Notes: generated by a model from the sequence alone, not told the origin. A DNA stretch of 7,823 nucleotides from Hyphomonas sp. UBA5111 (GCA_002414505.1 DHZF01000111.1:1-7823); one strand, 5' to 3'; counted from the stretch's first letter, positions 1 through 6,068 are shown. Translations and numbers: made by a program.

Positions 1-489
1 TCACGCGAAGAATTCGAAGGGATTGATCCGCTCGACCGCGTCGAAGAGGCGCTCGAAATCGCAGGGTGGCAACACGAACGCGATGAAGAGGGGACAATCC
101 AGGCCGTGGCCGAGACCCGCTGGGGCGATATGGGCGCATTGTTTGCGTTTCGTCCCGAGCCTGCGGCGATCCACTTTTCTGTCACACTCGACATCAAGCC
201 GGTTGCCGACAAGCGCCGCCAGCTGTCCGAGCTGATTATCATGGCGAATGAGCGTCTCTGGCTCGGCCATTTCGATTACTGGGCCGACGAAGGCGTCGTG
301 ATCTTCCGCTATACCTTCTCCATGATGGACCGGGACGAAGCCTCTCTGGGCGAAATCCGCTCCACCATCGCGGCAGCTGTGAGCGCCGTGGACCGGTTCG
401 TGCCGGCCTTCAACTTCCTGATCTGGGCCGGCAAGAGCCCGCGCGAGGCCATCGACGCGGTCATGTTCGAAACCCAGGGCGAAGCCTGA
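1..489 (+). CDS. YbjN domain-containing protein (5' end outside window)
   Basis: The frame is open from base 1 and ends at TGA 487-489, giving 162 visible residues; the true start lies upstream, probably by only a few codons judging from the usual 160-170 aa of alphaproteobacterial relatives. The protein matches the YbjN-like family in pattern: an N-terminal stretch PLDRVEEALEIAGW, a central beta-rich part with ANERLWLGHFDYW and GVVIFRYTF, and a C-terminal PAFNFLIWAGKSPREAIDA followed by MFETQGEA. No signal peptide or membrane segment is visible in this part, so it should be cytosolic. The fold is related to type III secretion chaperones, but the role of these alphaproteobacterial members is not settled, so I assign no function. 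It ends 10 bases before proC, a pairing that is common in alphaproteobacteria, and is probably in the same operon. Confidence 0.85.
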   Translation, partial: SREEFEGIDPLDRVEEALEIAGWQHERDEEGTIQAVAETRWGDMGALFAFRPEPAAIHFSVTLDIKPVADKRRQLSELIIMANERLWLGHFDYWADEGVVIFRYTFSMMDRDEASLGEIRSTIAAAVSAVDRFVPAFNFLIWAGKSPREAIDAVMFETQGEA

Positions 490-499
490 GTCCCGGCGC

Positions 500-1309
500 G
501 TGGCGGGGGCACAATCGATTGTCCTGATCGGGGCTGGCCGCATGGGCGGCGCCCTCGCATCAGGCTGGCTGTCCGGTCGGGCAAAGCCGAACCTTTCCAT
601 CATCGCGCCGCGCCCGACCCCGCAAGTTCGGGAATGGGCCGAGGCGGGCCAGATCACGCTGAACCCCGAGCCCGCTCCCGCCGATATTGTCGTTCTGGGC
701 ATCAAGCCCCAGCAATTCGCCCGCGCCGCAGAAGGCGTGAAGGAGTTCATCGGCGAGAAGACTTTGGTCGTGTCCGTAATGGGCGGCGTCAAGCTGAGCC
801 AGCTCGAAGACCGGCTCGGCACGCCGCATGTCATCCGCGCGATGCCGAACACACCCGGTTCCATCGGCAAGGGCGTCACGCTGCTGTCGGTGGCCTCGTC
901 TCTGGACGCGGCTGACATCGAGGCGGCCCGCAAGCTGCTCACCCCGCTCGGCCTCGTGGAAGGCCCGATGGACGAAAAGACCATGGTTGCCGCGACCGGC
1001 ATTTCCGGCTGCGGCCCGGCCTATGTCTTCCTGCTGGCAGAAGTGATGGCCGAGGCCGGCGAGGCCGAAGGCGTGCCCAAGGACATGGCCGCACGCCTTG
1101 CCATCGAGACGATCATCGGCGCGGCGGCCCTGATGGAGCAATCCGGACAGACCCCGAACGAACTCAGAAAAATGGTCACTTCCCCCGGCGGCATCACCCA
1201 GGCCGCCCTTGACATCCTCATGGATGACGGTGGGATGCCTATCTTGATGAGGAAGGCCCTGCGCGCCGCTGTTACCCGCGACCGGGAGCTTTCCAGAGAG
1301 CCGGATTAG
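500..1309 (+). CDS. proC: Pyrroline-5-carboxylate reductase
   Basis: This cytosolic enzyme reduces 1-pyrroline-5-carboxylate to L-proline with NAD(P)H, the last step of proline synthesis. The 269-residue product has the normal family length. Visible marks are the Rossmann dinucleotide loop GAGRMG (residues 11-16), VLGIKPQ (65-71), VIRAMPNTP (111-119), the SGCGPAYVF block (169-177) that starts the helical dimerisation domain, and the C-terminal P5C reductase signature TSPGGITQAAL (227-237). The chosen start is GTG at 500, because the Rossmann strand begins seven codons later, as expected for the family. The ribosome site is weak, which suggests translational coupling to the YbjN gene ending 10 bases upstream. 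The stop is TAG at 1307-1309, 14 bases before the TetR-like gene. Confidence 0.96.
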   Translation: MAGAQSIVLIGAGRMGGALASGWLSGRAKPNLSIIAPRPTPQVREWAEAGQITLNPEPAPADIVVLGIKPQQFARAAEGVKEFIGEKTLVVSVMGGVKLSQLEDRLGTPHVIRAMPNTPGSIGKGVTLLSVASSLDAADIEAARKLLTPLGLVEGPMDEKTMVAATGISGCGPAYVFLLAEVMAEAGEAEGVPKDMAARLAIETIIGAAALMEQSGQTPNELRKMVTSPGGITQAALDILMDDGGMPILMRKALRAAVTRDRELSREPD

Positions 1310-1323
1310 AGGACAACGATCAG

Positions 1324-1962
1324 ATGACGATGCAGGCAGGCATACTGGATAAAGGCCTGCTCGCCGCCCTGGGTCTCGCCGCCGAGACGGCCTGGGCCGA
1401 TCTGACGCTCGCAGACATTGCAGGCGCTGCCGACATTCCCCTGTCAGAGTTTCATGGCCTTGCCGGCAAGGATGACCTTGCCGCACATGCCGACCCCTAT
1501 TTCGACAAGGCCATGTCGGAAGAGGGGGCATCGCGCGACGAAATCCCGCGTGAACGCCTGTTCGATGTCATCATGCTGCGCTTCGAGGCGATGGAAGAAT
1601 CTCGCGCCGGCCTCATGTCCCTGATGGCTTATCGCGACCGTACACCCTCGCTCTTGCTCACTCTGCCGCTGGCCCGCAAGCGCAGTGCGGACTGGGCGCT
1701 CGTTTCGGCCGGCCTCGACAATCGCTCCGGCGCACCGGTGGGCCTCAAATCCGTCGCCATCGGCTATGTGATTGCCAAGGCTGAACGCGCCTGGCGCAAG
1801 GAAACCAGCGGAGATTTCGCGCGCACCATGGCTGCGCTCGACAAGGGCCTGCGCGACGCCGAAGACCGGATGGAGCAGCTGCAGCGCTTCACCGGCTGGG
1901 GAAAGAATAAAACACGGCAGGACAACACTGCCGACGAGGAAACGAAACCGGAGGAAACATGA
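1324..1962 (+). CDS. TetR-like (COQ9-like) family protein
   Basis: The 212-residue product begins with a TetR-type helix-turn-helix at about residues 25-55 (LTLADIAGAADIPLSEFHGL), followed by an all-helical C-terminal domain with the segment PRERLFDVIMLRFEAMEESR and the closing pattern ARTMAALDKGLRDAEDRMEQL. Similar TetR-like proteins often sit beside ybjN-proC in alphaproteobacteria. Some are named after COQ9, a TetR-fold lipid-binding protein of ubiquinone synthesis, so DNA binding is not certain. The last ~25 residues are polar and charged (KNKTRQDNTADEETKPEET) and look disordered. The start at 1324 has AGAGGA at 1308-1313 ten bases upstream; ATG 1330 is an alternative. The stop TGA at 1960-1962 directly abuts the next start. 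Its ligand, and any DNA target, cannot be read from sequence. Confidence 0.75.
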   Translation: MTMQAGILDKGLLAALGLAAETAWADLTLADIAGAADIPLSEFHGLAGKDDLAAHADPYFDKAMSEEGASRDEIPRERLFDVIMLRFEAMEESRAGLMSLMAYRDRTPSLLLTLPLARKRSADWALVSAGLDNRSGAPVGLKSVAIGYVIAKAERAWRKETSGDFARTMAALDKGLRDAEDRMEQLQRFTGWGKNKTRQDNTADEETKPEET

Positions 1963-3045
1963 ATGAGCCGACCAGGCCTCGACGCGGACCCGCTCTCACT
2001 TGGAGCGGAATGGTTCAATGCGCTATTTGAAGAAATCGGGATTGATGCCGAAGTCGCCAGCCTCACCGCGAAATCCATCGGGACCGGCCAGATCGGCGAG
2101 AATGTCCGTTTCGTGTTCGACTATGCCCGCAAGGGTGCGGATGCGCCGTCGACGCTGGTTGGCAAGTTTCCGTCCGACAGCCCTGAAAGCCTGATGACAG
2201 CCAAGCTGCTTGGTCATTATGAGCGCGAAGTGAAATTCTATCGCACCTTTCCGAAAGTGGCGGGTGTGATCACACCAGCGGCGTTCTACACCGACTATGA
2301 TGCGGACACGAACCGGTTCGCCCTGATCATGGAAGACATGGCGCCGTCCGAGCAGGGCGACCAGTTGCAGGGCTGCAGCGTGGCCGAGGCCGAGCGGGCG
2401 CTGTCGGCGGCCGCTGTGCTGCATGCGGCGCATTGGAATGACCCGTCGCTCGACAATTATGCCTGGTTGCAGGGCAGTGAATTGGCCCCGCCGCCCGCCC
2501 TTGGTCCGGAAGCGGTGTCCGGCCTGTGGCAGGGATTCAAGGAGCGGTATGGTAAAAGGCTGGAGGCTGCCGACATCCTTGTCGGTGATGCCTATGCGGC
2601 CGCGTTGCCAGCCTGGAGCGAAGGCTATGATGGCCCGCACGCGCTGACGCACAATGATTTCCGGCTGGACAATATGCTGTTCGGCGCCGAGTCCGCCCCC
2701 AAGCCGCTGGCCGTCGTGGACTGGCAAACGGCTGGCAAGGGCGCTCCTGCGGGGGATGTTGCCTATTTCATCGGGGCGGGCCTGACCCGCGAGGACCGGC
2801 CCAGGCATGAACAGGCATTGCTTCGCTACTATCATGCCCGGCTGACGGAAGAGGGCATCACCGATTATTCGTTCGATGAACTCTACCGGCATTATCGCTG
2901 GTTCAGTTTCTACGGGATGTCGGTGGCCTTCGGGGCGGCGATGCTGGTGAAACAGACCGAGCGGGGCGACGAGATGTTCCTCACCATGCTGCGCCGTCAT
3001 GCGGCTCAGGCGCGGGAGAATGATGCGCTGGTATTGTTGGCGTAA
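1963..3045 (+). CDS. Phosphotransferase of the APH / EcKinase-like fold
   Basis: The 360-residue product has a protein-kinase-like fold of the aminoglycoside phosphotransferase (APH) superfamily. An N-lobe lysine is visible in LVGKFP (K68), with a candidate helix glutamate in HYEREVKFY (86-93) and a hinge-like LIMEDMAP (121-128). The catalytic loop is HNDFRLDNMLF (H230, D232, N237), and the metal-binding aspartate lies in AVVDWQ (D253), followed by GAPAGDVAYFIG. All catalytic residues appear intact, so it should be an active ATP-dependent small-molecule kinase. Its 'FYRTFP' region and overall pattern resemble the EcKinase/DUF1679-like branch more than true antibiotic-resistance enzymes. I would not call it a resistance gene, and the substrate is unknown. 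It has a strong GGAGGA ribosome site at 1950-1955, seven bases before ATG 1963, and starts immediately after the upstream stop, so it is probably in the same operon. Confidence 0.88.
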   Translation: MSRPGLDADPLSLGAEWFNALFEEIGIDAEVASLTAKSIGTGQIGENVRFVFDYARKGADAPSTLVGKFPSDSPESLMTAKLLGHYEREVKFYRTFPKVAGVITPAAFYTDYDADTNRFALIMEDMAPSEQGDQLQGCSVAEAERALSAAAVLHAAHWNDPSLDNYAWLQGSELAPPPALGPEAVSGLWQGFKERYGKRLEAADILVGDAYAAALPAWSEGYDGPHALTHNDFRLDNMLFGAESAPKPLAVVDWQTAGKGAPAGDVAYFIGAGLTREDRPRHEQALLRYYHARLTEEGITDYSFDELYRHYRWFSFYGMSVAFGAAMLVKQTERGDEMFLTMLRRHAAQARENDALVLLA

Positions 3046-3255
3046 TCCGGGCGTAAATTATATTTTCTGTAATGAATCCAGCTGATTCCCGGTGATTGTC
3101 CCGGCCCGGTACAGCTTTACAAACATTCTTCTAACCCGGGGAGTGAAACTGACGAGGTCGCTTATGCCTCGGCTTAAAACCCACACTGTATGTTGGACGA
3201 CATGGCGCCCGGAGAAGCCGGGCAGTCCTGTCACGACAACAAGAATGGTGTGGAC
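3046..3255 (+). promoter_or_regulatory. Spacer and likely leader upstream of sciP
   Basis: This 210-base non-coding stretch follows the kinase stop. Its first part is AT-rich (GTAAATTATATTTTCTG near 3053-3070), as expected for a promoter. A small hairpin, GCCCGG-AGAAG-CCGGGC, lies at 3207-3223, just before sciP. I see no clear rho-independent terminator with a T tract after the kinase gene, and no convincing CtrA box (TTAA-N7-TTAA). The reading frame of sciP stays open back to ATG 3190 through part of this region, but that extension looks non-conserved. Confidence 0.35.
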
Positions 3256-3528
3256 ATGGAACAGCACAATGCACGTAACCTCAGCGTCCCGGGCCCGGAT
3301 GGCCAGATGCTGACCCTGGCGGATCTTCCGTCACCCAACATTTCCCGTTGGGTTACCCGTCGCAAGGCTGAAGTCGTTGCAGCAGTTTCCGGCGGTCTTC
3401 TGACCCGCAAGGCAGCCTGCGATCGCTATAGCCTGAGCGATGAAGAATTCGAGACCTGGGAGAAGCTTTACTCCCGTCACGGAACCAAGGGTCTGCGGAC
3501 CACCCGTCTGCAGCAATATCGCCGCTAG
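3256..3528 (+). CDS. sciP: SciP / DUF1153 family CtrA inhibitor
   Basis: With the start at ATG 3256 the product is 90 residues, the usual size of SciP. The conserved core is clear: GPDGQMLTLADLP (13-25), SPNISRWVTRRKAEVVAAV (26-44) and GGLLTRKAACDRYSLSDEEF (46-65), ending in RHGTKGLRTTRLQQYRR. The middle is a helix-turn-helix. In Caulobacter crescentus SciP is a small protein that blocks activation of CtrA-dependent genes, including flagellar genes, early in the swarmer stage; the same role here is inferred from homology. Its position directly upstream of the fliF operon fits a flagellar/cell-cycle role. The frame continues upstream to ATG 3190 (22 more residues, MLDDMAPGEAGQ...), but those residues do not resemble the family and contain the leader hairpin. 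Neither start has a strong ribosome site. Confidence 0.93.
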   Translation: MEQHNARNLSVPGPDGQMLTLADLPSPNISRWVTRRKAEVVAAVSGGLLTRKAACDRYSLSDEEFETWEKLYSRHGTKGLRTTRLQQYRR

Positions 3529-3540
3529 GACGCTTTACGG

Positions 3541-3562
3541 TTAACGGAATCCTTTCCGTTAA
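3541..3562. repeat. 9-bp perfect inverted repeat upstream of fliF
   Basis: TTAACGGAA at 3541-3549 and TTCCGTTAA at 3554-3562 form a perfect inverted repeat around the four-base centre TCCT. It lies 12 bases after the sciP stop. With A/T-rich arm ends and no T tract, it is a weak candidate for an intrinsic terminator. As a two-fold symmetric DNA site it is a better candidate for binding a dimeric regulator. The same TAACGGAA core recurs upstream of flhF. Confidence 0.6.
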
Positions 3563-3573
3563 ACACAAATTTA
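3559..3573 (+). promoter_or_regulatory. CtrA-like box upstream of fliF
   Basis: TTAA (3559-3562), seven bases ACACAAA, then TTTA (3570-3573) matches the CtrA full-site pattern TTAA-N7-TTAA with one mismatch. It lies about 60 bases before the fliF start and overlaps the right arm of the inverted repeat. CtrA controls the fliF operon in Caulobacter, and sciP, a CtrA antagonist, is the adjacent gene. The call is inference from pattern and context; short AT-rich sites arise by chance, though less often in DNA this GC-rich. Confidence 0.4.
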
Positions 3574-3614
3574 CACGCCAGCGCCTATCAATGGTCCTGA
3601 ATGCCGGAAATGTA

Positions 3615-3628
3615 CCCGGCGCCGGGAG
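3615..3628 (+). promoter_or_regulatory. fliF ribosome binding site inside a GC palindrome
   Basis: The Shine-Dalgarno-like GGGAG at 3624-3628 sits six bases before ATG 3635 and decides that start. It overlaps the 12-bp perfect palindrome CCCGGCGCCGGG (3615-3626). In RNA this could form only a short stem, or pair alternatively with GCCGG at 3603-3607, so some masking of the ribosome site is possible but unproven. Confidence 0.45.
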
Positions 3629-3634
3629 TTGCTG

Positions 3635-4312
3635 ATGGACCACAGGCTTGCGAAATTCCAAGGCAGCGCGATGCTCTCCACACGAGCAGTCGCGCTGTTT
3701 GCGCTTGTGATCGCAGGCGTGCTGGGCAGCTGGCGCGCCAGCGACCTGTTTACCCAGCCGGTTGAGGCCTGGGTGCCGGGCTCAGCCGTCGAGACCTCCC
3801 TGATGGGCATCCTCGAACCGGTTGCCGGCAAGGGAAACATCCGCCTGTCTGTGATGGGCACTGGCGGCTCTGGCCGGTCAGTCCTGATCCTGCTGGCCTC
3901 TGATGCGAGCGAGACCGCCCCCACCCTGCAACGCCTCGCAACGTCGGCCATCCTGCTATCGCCGGAAGCCGGTGACCAATTGATCATTGAACAGGCCGAT
4001 TTTGCCCGCGGCGTCGCCGGGCGCCCCGATGCGACCGGCTGGACAGAGCTTGGTCTCTATGCGCTGCTCTGCGGCCTGCTGGCCTGGGTCGGGTTTCGCG
4101 CCCCGCTTGAGATCGCGCCGGAAGGGAAGGGCGCTGGTGCGCCTGCCGAGCGAAAGCCCGCGCGCGTCGATACGGCAGATATCATCTCTGCGCCCAAGCC
4201 CCGTCCTGTTCGCCAGCCAGACCCGGATGCCGCGTCGCTGGTCCGAAAGGATCCGGCCCGCACAGCCTCGATCCTGCGCAGCTGGATGCGCGGTGAAGGA
4301 GACGCCGCATGA
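3635..4312 (+). CDS. fliF: Reduced FliF-like MS-ring protein
   Basis: FliF forms the membrane (MS) ring of the flagellar basal body and anchors FliG. This product has only 225 residues, where FliF is normally about 530-570. Visible parts are a membrane helix at about 17-33, a periplasmic segment at about 34-135, a second membrane helix at about 138-154, and a cytosolic tail ending in KDPARTASILRSWMRGEGDAA minus its first residue. That tail matches the FliF C-terminal helix that binds the FliG N-domain (pattern DP..A..LR.W). The periplasmic part resembles the two halves of ring-building motif 3: ILEPVAGKGNIRLSV (59-73), and SVLILLASD onward to LLSPEAGDQLIIEQADF (107-123). It lacks RBM1, RBM2 and the beta-collar insertion. 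The start ATG 3635 has GGGAG six bases upstream; TTG 3629 is less likely. The tail runs straight into fliG through an ATGA overlap. It is intact with no frameshift remnant nearby. The family call rests on the tail, topology and neighbours. Confidence 0.75.
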   Translation: MDHRLAKFQGSAMLSTRAVALFALVIAGVLGSWRASDLFTQPVEAWVPGSAVETSLMGILEPVAGKGNIRLSVMGTGGSGRSVLILLASDASETAPTLQRLATSAILLSPEAGDQLIIEQADFARGVAGRPDATGWTELGLYALLCGLLAWVGFRAPLEIAPEGKGAGAPAERKPARVDTADIISAPKPRPVRQPDPDAASLVRKDPARTASILRSWMRGEGDAA

Positions 4313-5238
4313 GCGTGCTGGCGATTGCCCGTCCGAGCGGCGCGACTGGCCTCGCCAAGTCCGCTCGCCTGATGCGTGCGCTTGGTCCGGAAGCCGCGCC
4401 CGTCTGGAACGAATTGAGCCCGCAGGAAGCCCGCGCTTTGTCGGCGGCAATGGACGCGCTCGACGACGATCTTCGCGATGAAGCAGACACGCTGGCGAGC
4501 TACAAACAGGCGCATGAGCGCACCGGCGCGCAGGCCACGCCCGAGGCGCCGGTCTGGGCGAAAGTGTCCGCCCTGGAAACGCGCGACCTGTTGCAATTGG
4601 CACAGGGACAACACCCTCAGGCGCTTGCCCTGATGCTGTCGCGTCTGGACGGCAAGGCCTCTGCACGCCTCCTTAAGGCCATTGAGAAACCTGTGGCCGT
4701 CGATGTGATGCAACGCCTGCTGCATCTCGGGCCTGCCCATGCCAGTGCCATCGCTGCGCTCGAAGCCTCCGTGTCGGCCTGGATGACAAGCGCTGCGCCA
4801 GCTGCGCGCACCGGGGGCCATGAAGGCGTCGCCCGCATTTTCGACCGGATGGACAGCCGCGCCGAACAGAGCCTCTTGTCTGCGCTTGAATCCGCCGTGC
4901 CGGGATCCGGCGAGCGGGTCCGTGCGCTGATGTTCACCTTTGATGATCTCGCTCATCTGGACGCCGGCGGCCTGCAGACCCTGCTGTCGGCTGCGGACCG
5001 GACGCGCCTTACCTATGCGCTGAAGGGCGCGCGCGAGGAAACCCGTGCGGCCTTCTTCCGCAACATGACGCAGCGCGCGGGCGAATTGCTGCGCGAGGAA
5101 ATCGACATGCTCGGCGCGGTGCGTCGCAGCGAGATCGAGACCGCCCGGATGGAACTGGTCGATCTGGCCCGCACCCTGATCGAGCGCGGAGACATTCGCG
5201 CCGGACGCCCGCAAGACGAGGACGAACTCGTCGAATGA
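4309..5238 (+). CDS. fliG: Flagellar motor switch protein FliG
   Basis: FliG is the C-ring protein that binds FliF and meets the stator. The 309-residue product is slightly shorter than the usual ~330-340. The N-domain (about 8-52, ending LSPQEARALSAAMDAL) should take the FliF tail. The middle domain carries QHPQALALMLSRL (101-113), a variant of the EHPQ motif that contacts FliM. The C-domain starts with the MFTF hinge (208-211) and contains YALKGA (236-241) and FFRNMTQRA (249-257). The torque-helix charges known from E. coli (K264, R281, D288/D289, R297) align with K239, R256, E263/E264 and R272, so all keep their sign. The start overlaps the fliF stop (ATGA), with GAAGGAG at 4295-4301, seven bases upstream. 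The end overlaps the next gene in the same way, indicating translational coupling. Confidence 0.93.
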   Translation: MSVLAIARPSGATGLAKSARLMRALGPEAAPVWNELSPQEARALSAAMDALDDDLRDEADTLASYKQAHERTGAQATPEAPVWAKVSALETRDLLQLAQGQHPQALALMLSRLDGKASARLLKAIEKPVAVDVMQRLLHLGPAHASAIAALEASVSAWMTSAAPAARTGGHEGVARIFDRMDSRAEQSLLSALESAVPGSGERVRALMFTFDDLAHLDAGGLQTLLSAADRTRLTYALKGAREETRAAFFRNMTQRAGELLREEIDMLGAVRRSEIETARMELVDLARTLIERGDIRAGRPQDEDELVE

Positions 5239-5639
5239 TCCATCGCGCCGTCAAATCCGTGACCCCTTTCGACTTCCGCAGCGATTTCAGCGCAAGCGCG
5301 CCGGCCCCGGTCGAGATCGACCCGCCGGTGAAGCTGACCACGCCGGAATTGCTGGACATGCTGGCCGAAGCCCGGGCTGAGGGCGCCGCCTCTGTGCGGA
5401 CAGAAGAGGCCCGCGCCGAAACCGAACGCTTGCAAGGCGTCACGAATGCGCTCAACGAGGCGCTCGCCAATCTGGTGGCGCTGACCGGCCATCTGGAGGC
5501 CTGCGCGTATGACGAGGGTTTCAGTGACCGGGCCCATGCGTTAATAAGGGCTACAGCCCGCACCATTCTCGACGGGCAGGGCGATCTGTTCGATGCCCAG
5601 CAATCCCTGAAGCGTGTTGCACCTGAAGGAAAGCCATGA
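5235..5639 (+). CDS. fliH: Short FliH/FlbE-like flagellar protein
   Basis: The 134-residue product occupies the slot between fliG and fliN that holds fliH (flbE in Caulobacter). FliH normally links the export ATPase FliI to FliN at the C-ring. Visible here are an N-terminal TPFDFRSDF resembling the opening of alphaproteobacterial FliH proteins, a Pro-rich linker (about 22-32), and then a long charged helix with coiled-coil character (about 36-85) containing EARAEGAASVRTEEARAE. It is much shorter than the usual 200-240 residues and seems to lack the folded C-terminal half that binds FliI. No tryptophan is present, although the FliN-binding end of enteric FliH carries key tryptophans. The start ATG 5235 overlaps the fliG stop; the ribosome site is weak, so coupling is likely. 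Identity rests largely on position and helix pattern. Confidence 0.62.
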   Translation: MIHRAVKSVTPFDFRSDFSASAPAPVEIDPPVKLTTPELLDMLAEARAEGAASVRTEEARAETERLQGVTNALNEALANLVALTGHLEACAYDEGFSDRAHALIRATARTILDGQGDLFDAQQSLKRVAPEGKP

Positions 5640-5902
5640 CTGATTCTGCCAATCCCGCGCTGAAGAAAAGCCTGATGGATGTGCCTGTCCGGGTGGATGT
5701 GGTTCTCGGCGAAATGCGCATGCCGATCGAGGAATTGATGGCGATGGCCGAAGGCGACATCGTCGCGCTGGAGCGCCATACCGATGAGCCGGTCGATATC
5801 TATCTGTCGGATCGCCTGATGGCGCGGGGCAAGCTGGTCATAGCCGATGGCCAATTGGGCGTGACTCTGTCGGAAATCGTCGACGATCGCGCTGCTGCCT
5901 GA
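5636..5902 (+). CDS. fliN: Flagellar motor switch protein FliN (SpoA domain)
   Basis: FliN forms the lower rim of the C-ring and docks FliH. The 88-residue product is essentially a bare SpoA domain: LMDVPVRVDVVLGEMRM (14-30), PIEELMAMAEGDIVALERH, EPVDIYLSDRLMARGKLV, and GQLGVTLSEIV near the end. These line up closely with the E. coli FliN core (VPV...LG...M.I.ELL....G.VV.L....EP.DI...). Only about a dozen residues precede the domain, so the N-terminal extension seen in longer FliN proteins is absent. The start ATG 5636 overlaps the upstream stop (ATGA) and has GAAGGA at 5625-5630, five bases upstream. No fliM-like gene lies in this window, so that C-ring partner must be encoded elsewhere if it is used. 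Confidence 0.95.
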   Translation: MTDSANPALKKSLMDVPVRVDVVLGEMRMPIEELMAMAEGDIVALERHTDEPVDIYLSDRLMARGKLVIADGQLGVTLSEIVDDRAAA

Positions 5903-5912
5903 CCTTCAGGCA
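5896..5912 (+). terminator. Possible terminator hairpin at the end of fliN
   Basis: TGCCTGA (5896-5902) and TCAGGCA (5906-5912) form a perfect 7-bp stem with the three-base loop CCT. The left arm includes the fliN stop codon. The following bases (AATATCATTAAAT) are AT-rich but have no T run, so it is only a weak candidate for intrinsic termination and may instead stabilise the 3' end of the message. Confidence 0.35.
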
Positions 5913-5947
5913 AATATCATTAAATCCCTGCAACACCGCCCAATTCC

Positions 5948-6002
5948 TAACGGAAGAAAGGAAGTTGTTAACCTTTCACGGTGTTAACTGCCTCCAACGG
6001 AA
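5948..6002 (+). promoter_or_regulatory. Regulatory region upstream of flhF with repeated motifs
   Basis: Within the 166-base fliN-flhF spacer there are two direct copies of AACGGAA (5949-5955 and 5996-6002). Between them lie two copies of the hexamer GTTAAC (5967-5972 and 5983-5988), ten bases apart. TTAACCTT at 5968-5975 matches the CtrA half-site TTAACCAT at seven of eight positions, but no TTAA-N7-TTAA full site is formed. The TAACGGAA core also forms the inverted repeat upstream of fliF, suggesting that both flagellar units share a regulator. I could not identify a convincing sigma-54 pattern (GG-N10-GC). Confidence 0.42.
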
Positions 6003-6068
6003 GCATGTCCTGCCGGCCTATTGGGGTGGCAATCGGCGGGGTGATCAACACAAAGGGAACATGCAGAC

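Noticed and set aside
560..1531. 323-residue minus-strand reading frame opposite proC
   Set aside because: It lies opposite a clearly conserved enzyme gene, runs past its end into the next gene, and its His/Arg/Gly-rich translation has no family motif; a typical high-GC shadow frame.
2023..3000. 325-residue minus-strand reading frame opposite the kinase gene
   Set aside because: The + strand frame carries intact kinase motifs, while the minus frame shows no recognisable domain.
1963..3045. Antibiotic-resistance aminoglycoside phosphotransferase
   Set aside because: The fold is shared, but the residue pattern fits the broad EcKinase-like branch and the context is chromosomal housekeeping with no mobile-element signs.
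3058..3267. 69-residue minus-strand frame in the sciP leader
   Set aside because: It overlaps the likely sciP promoter and start, and has no ribosome site or recognisable motif that I can support.
3629..3634. TTG at 3629 as the fliF start
   Set aside because: It directly abuts GGGAG at 3624-3628, leaving no spacing, whereas ATG 3635 has six bases.
3529..3634. Sigma-54 promoter upstream of fliF
   Set aside because: No GG-N10-GC arrangement fits; the best candidate near 3593 has a spacing of only eight bases.
4057..5214. 385-residue minus-strand reading frame opposite fliF and fliG
   Set aside because: It is longer than fliG but spans two coupled + strand genes and has low-complexity Arg/Ala/Gly composition without motifs.
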